DNA from: Clostridium aciditolerans
GTDB taxonomy: Bacteria; Bacillota; Clostridia; Clostridiales; Clostridiaceae
DNA length: 64,000 nucleotides
Direction: 5' to 3'
Assembly (NCBI RefSeq): GCF_016316925.1
Contig: NZ_JAEEGB010000041.1
Coordinates: 1 to 64,000, forward strand
Each line of letters starts with the position of its first letter. The stretch's first letter is position 1. Made by a program: the position numbers and the translations under genes. This document shows positions 63,146-64,000 of the stretch, piece after piece. The notes below the pieces were generated by a model, which was not told where the DNA came from, did not search any database, and saw nothing but the letters and a program-made list of their open reading frames with translations.

Positions 63146-64000
63146 ATGAATACTCTCAATATAAGAATGATCTATACTATATTTGTTTTTGTAGCCTTAG
63201 CTGCTTTTGATAACATTATTATAGGACTGTTTCCACCACTTTTTTCTTCAATTGCAAAGGATTTAAATGTTAATATATCTGCCCTTGGAATGGTTTCGGC
63301 TGTTAATATTTTAGTAACATCTATCTCTTCAGTTTATTGGGGTTACCTTTCAGGAAAATTTAATCGTAAGAAGCTTATTATTATTGGCACTATCTTATGG
63401 TCAATATCAGTATTTTTGACCTCACGGAGCAGTACTTATGCTCAGCTTTTTATTTTTCAAATTTTTACTGGAATAGGGCTAGGATGCATAGCATCAATTG
63501 GATTTAGTGTTTTAACTGACTATATTCCACATAAATACCGCGGAATGTTATTAAGTCTCTGGGGAATGTCTCAAGGCTTTGGAGGAATTGCAGGAGCATT
63601 AATGGCTTCACTTATTGCTACAGCTACAAATTGGAAAAAACCATTTGAAATTGTAAGCATAATAGGTTTTTTCTTGATTATTCTATATCTCTTTATAAAA
63701 GAACCTACTTTAGGAGAATCAGAGCCGGAATTGCAGGAACTTATTAAAGAAGGATATGAATATAATTACAATATCGAGTTTAATCATTTTTCCGAAATAG
63801 CCTCAAAACGTAGTAATATTCTATTGTTTTTTCAAGGATTTTTTATGAATATTACAACTGGAAGCTTAATTTGGCTTCCAACATTATATATATCCAAAAT
63901 CCAACATCAGGGATACAGTTCCCGGATAGCAATCGTTGTATCAGGATATTTATTTGCTTTATTTCAAATAGGAGGTCTTTCCTCAGCATTTTTTGGTTAT
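63146..64000 (+). CDS. MFS transporter (partial, runs off the window)
   Basis: The first 285 codons of a major facilitator transporter are present and the 3' end lies beyond the window. Seven or eight helices are visible. Motif A is in YWGYLSGKFNRKK (about 64-76), and a helix-5-like SQGFGGIAGALMAS segment lies near 142-155. GGGAGATG precedes the ATG. The substrate cannot be told. A GLFPPLFSSIAKDL opening resembles sugar-phosphate or drug:H+ antiporters of Firmicutes. Confidence 0.85.
   Translation, partial: MNTLNIRMIYTIFVFVALAAFDNIIIGLFPPLFSSIAKDLNVNISALGMVSAVNILVTSISSVYWGYLSGKFNRKKLIIIGTILWSISVFLTSRSSTYAQLFIFQIFTGIGLGCIASIGFSVLTDYIPHKYRGMLLSLWGMSQGFGGIAGALMASLIATATNWKKPFEIVSIIGFFLIILYLFIKEPTLGESEPELQELIKEGYEYNYNIEFNHFSEIASKRSNILLFFQGFFMNITTGSLIWLPTLYISKIQHQGYSSRIAIVVSGYLFALFQIGGLSSAFFGY

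Overview
The window looks like chromosome of a low-GC, anaerobic, spore-forming Firmicute, most likely Clostridium sensu stricto. It is AT-rich, has strong AGGAGG ribosome binding sites, uses TTG and GTG starts, and encodes clostridial families: DUF4250, CD3324, the CC/Se-motif protein, BceRSAB-type modules, DUF4418 and a split GcvP-like pair. I see no rRNA, tRNA, CRISPR array, prophage or intact insertion sequence. Mobile-type DNA is limited to palindromic MITE-like repeats and one transposase remnant. The species cannot be named from the sequence alone.

0-9.3 kb is a regulon under a sigma-54 activator. The divergent activator gene (508-1959) faces an amino-acid permease (2257-3795). This is followed by a short-chain dehydrogenase, a GcvPA-like and GcvPB-like PLP enzyme pair, and an AcoX/ATP-NAD-kinase-like protein. 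Two near-consensus -24/-12 promoters (2072-2088, 3964-3980) and two TTGC-N8-GCAA palindromes support shared control. The GcvP-like pair keeps the PLP lysine but has changed substrate-site motifs, and no GcvH or GcvT gene is nearby. This suggests an undescribed amino-acid catabolic route and is the most interesting locus in the window.

9.3-25 kb holds a YitT membrane protein, a radical SAM enzyme, a NatAB-like ABC exporter, and a BlaI repressor with an M56 sensor protease whose C-terminus is a phosphodiester-glycosidase (NAGPA) domain. Its promoter carries two BlaI-type operators. After these come a CC/Se-motif protein with a probable ATT start, a BceRSAB-like antimicrobial-peptide module, a cold-shock protein, and a CPA1 Na+/H+ antiporter with a duplicated C-terminal helical domain.

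25-36.6 kb starts with a MarR/MFS drug-efflux pair and a GH18 hydrolase. A salvage set follows: a class II aldolase, a sugar-type ABC importer (binding protein, double ATPase, permease), methylthioribose kinase (mtnK) and methylthioribose-1-phosphate isomerase (mtnA). Together they fit uptake of 5-methylthioribose or 5-deoxyribose and its cleavage to DHAP plus an aldehyde (the DHAP shunt).

36.7-48.3 kb is one long co-directional array: a NarL-type two-component system, an ABC transporter with two FtsX permeases, an RND pump with its membrane-fusion partner, and an erythromycin-esterase-like protein. 48.4-64 kb contains kynureninase with an Lrp-type regulator, an FtsX/ATPase pair divergent from DUF4418, two lipoproteins, a nitroreductase, a pirin, an M24 aminopeptidase, a DMT transporter, a CD3324 protein, an MGDG-synthase-like glycosyltransferase and an MFS transporter cut by the window edge.
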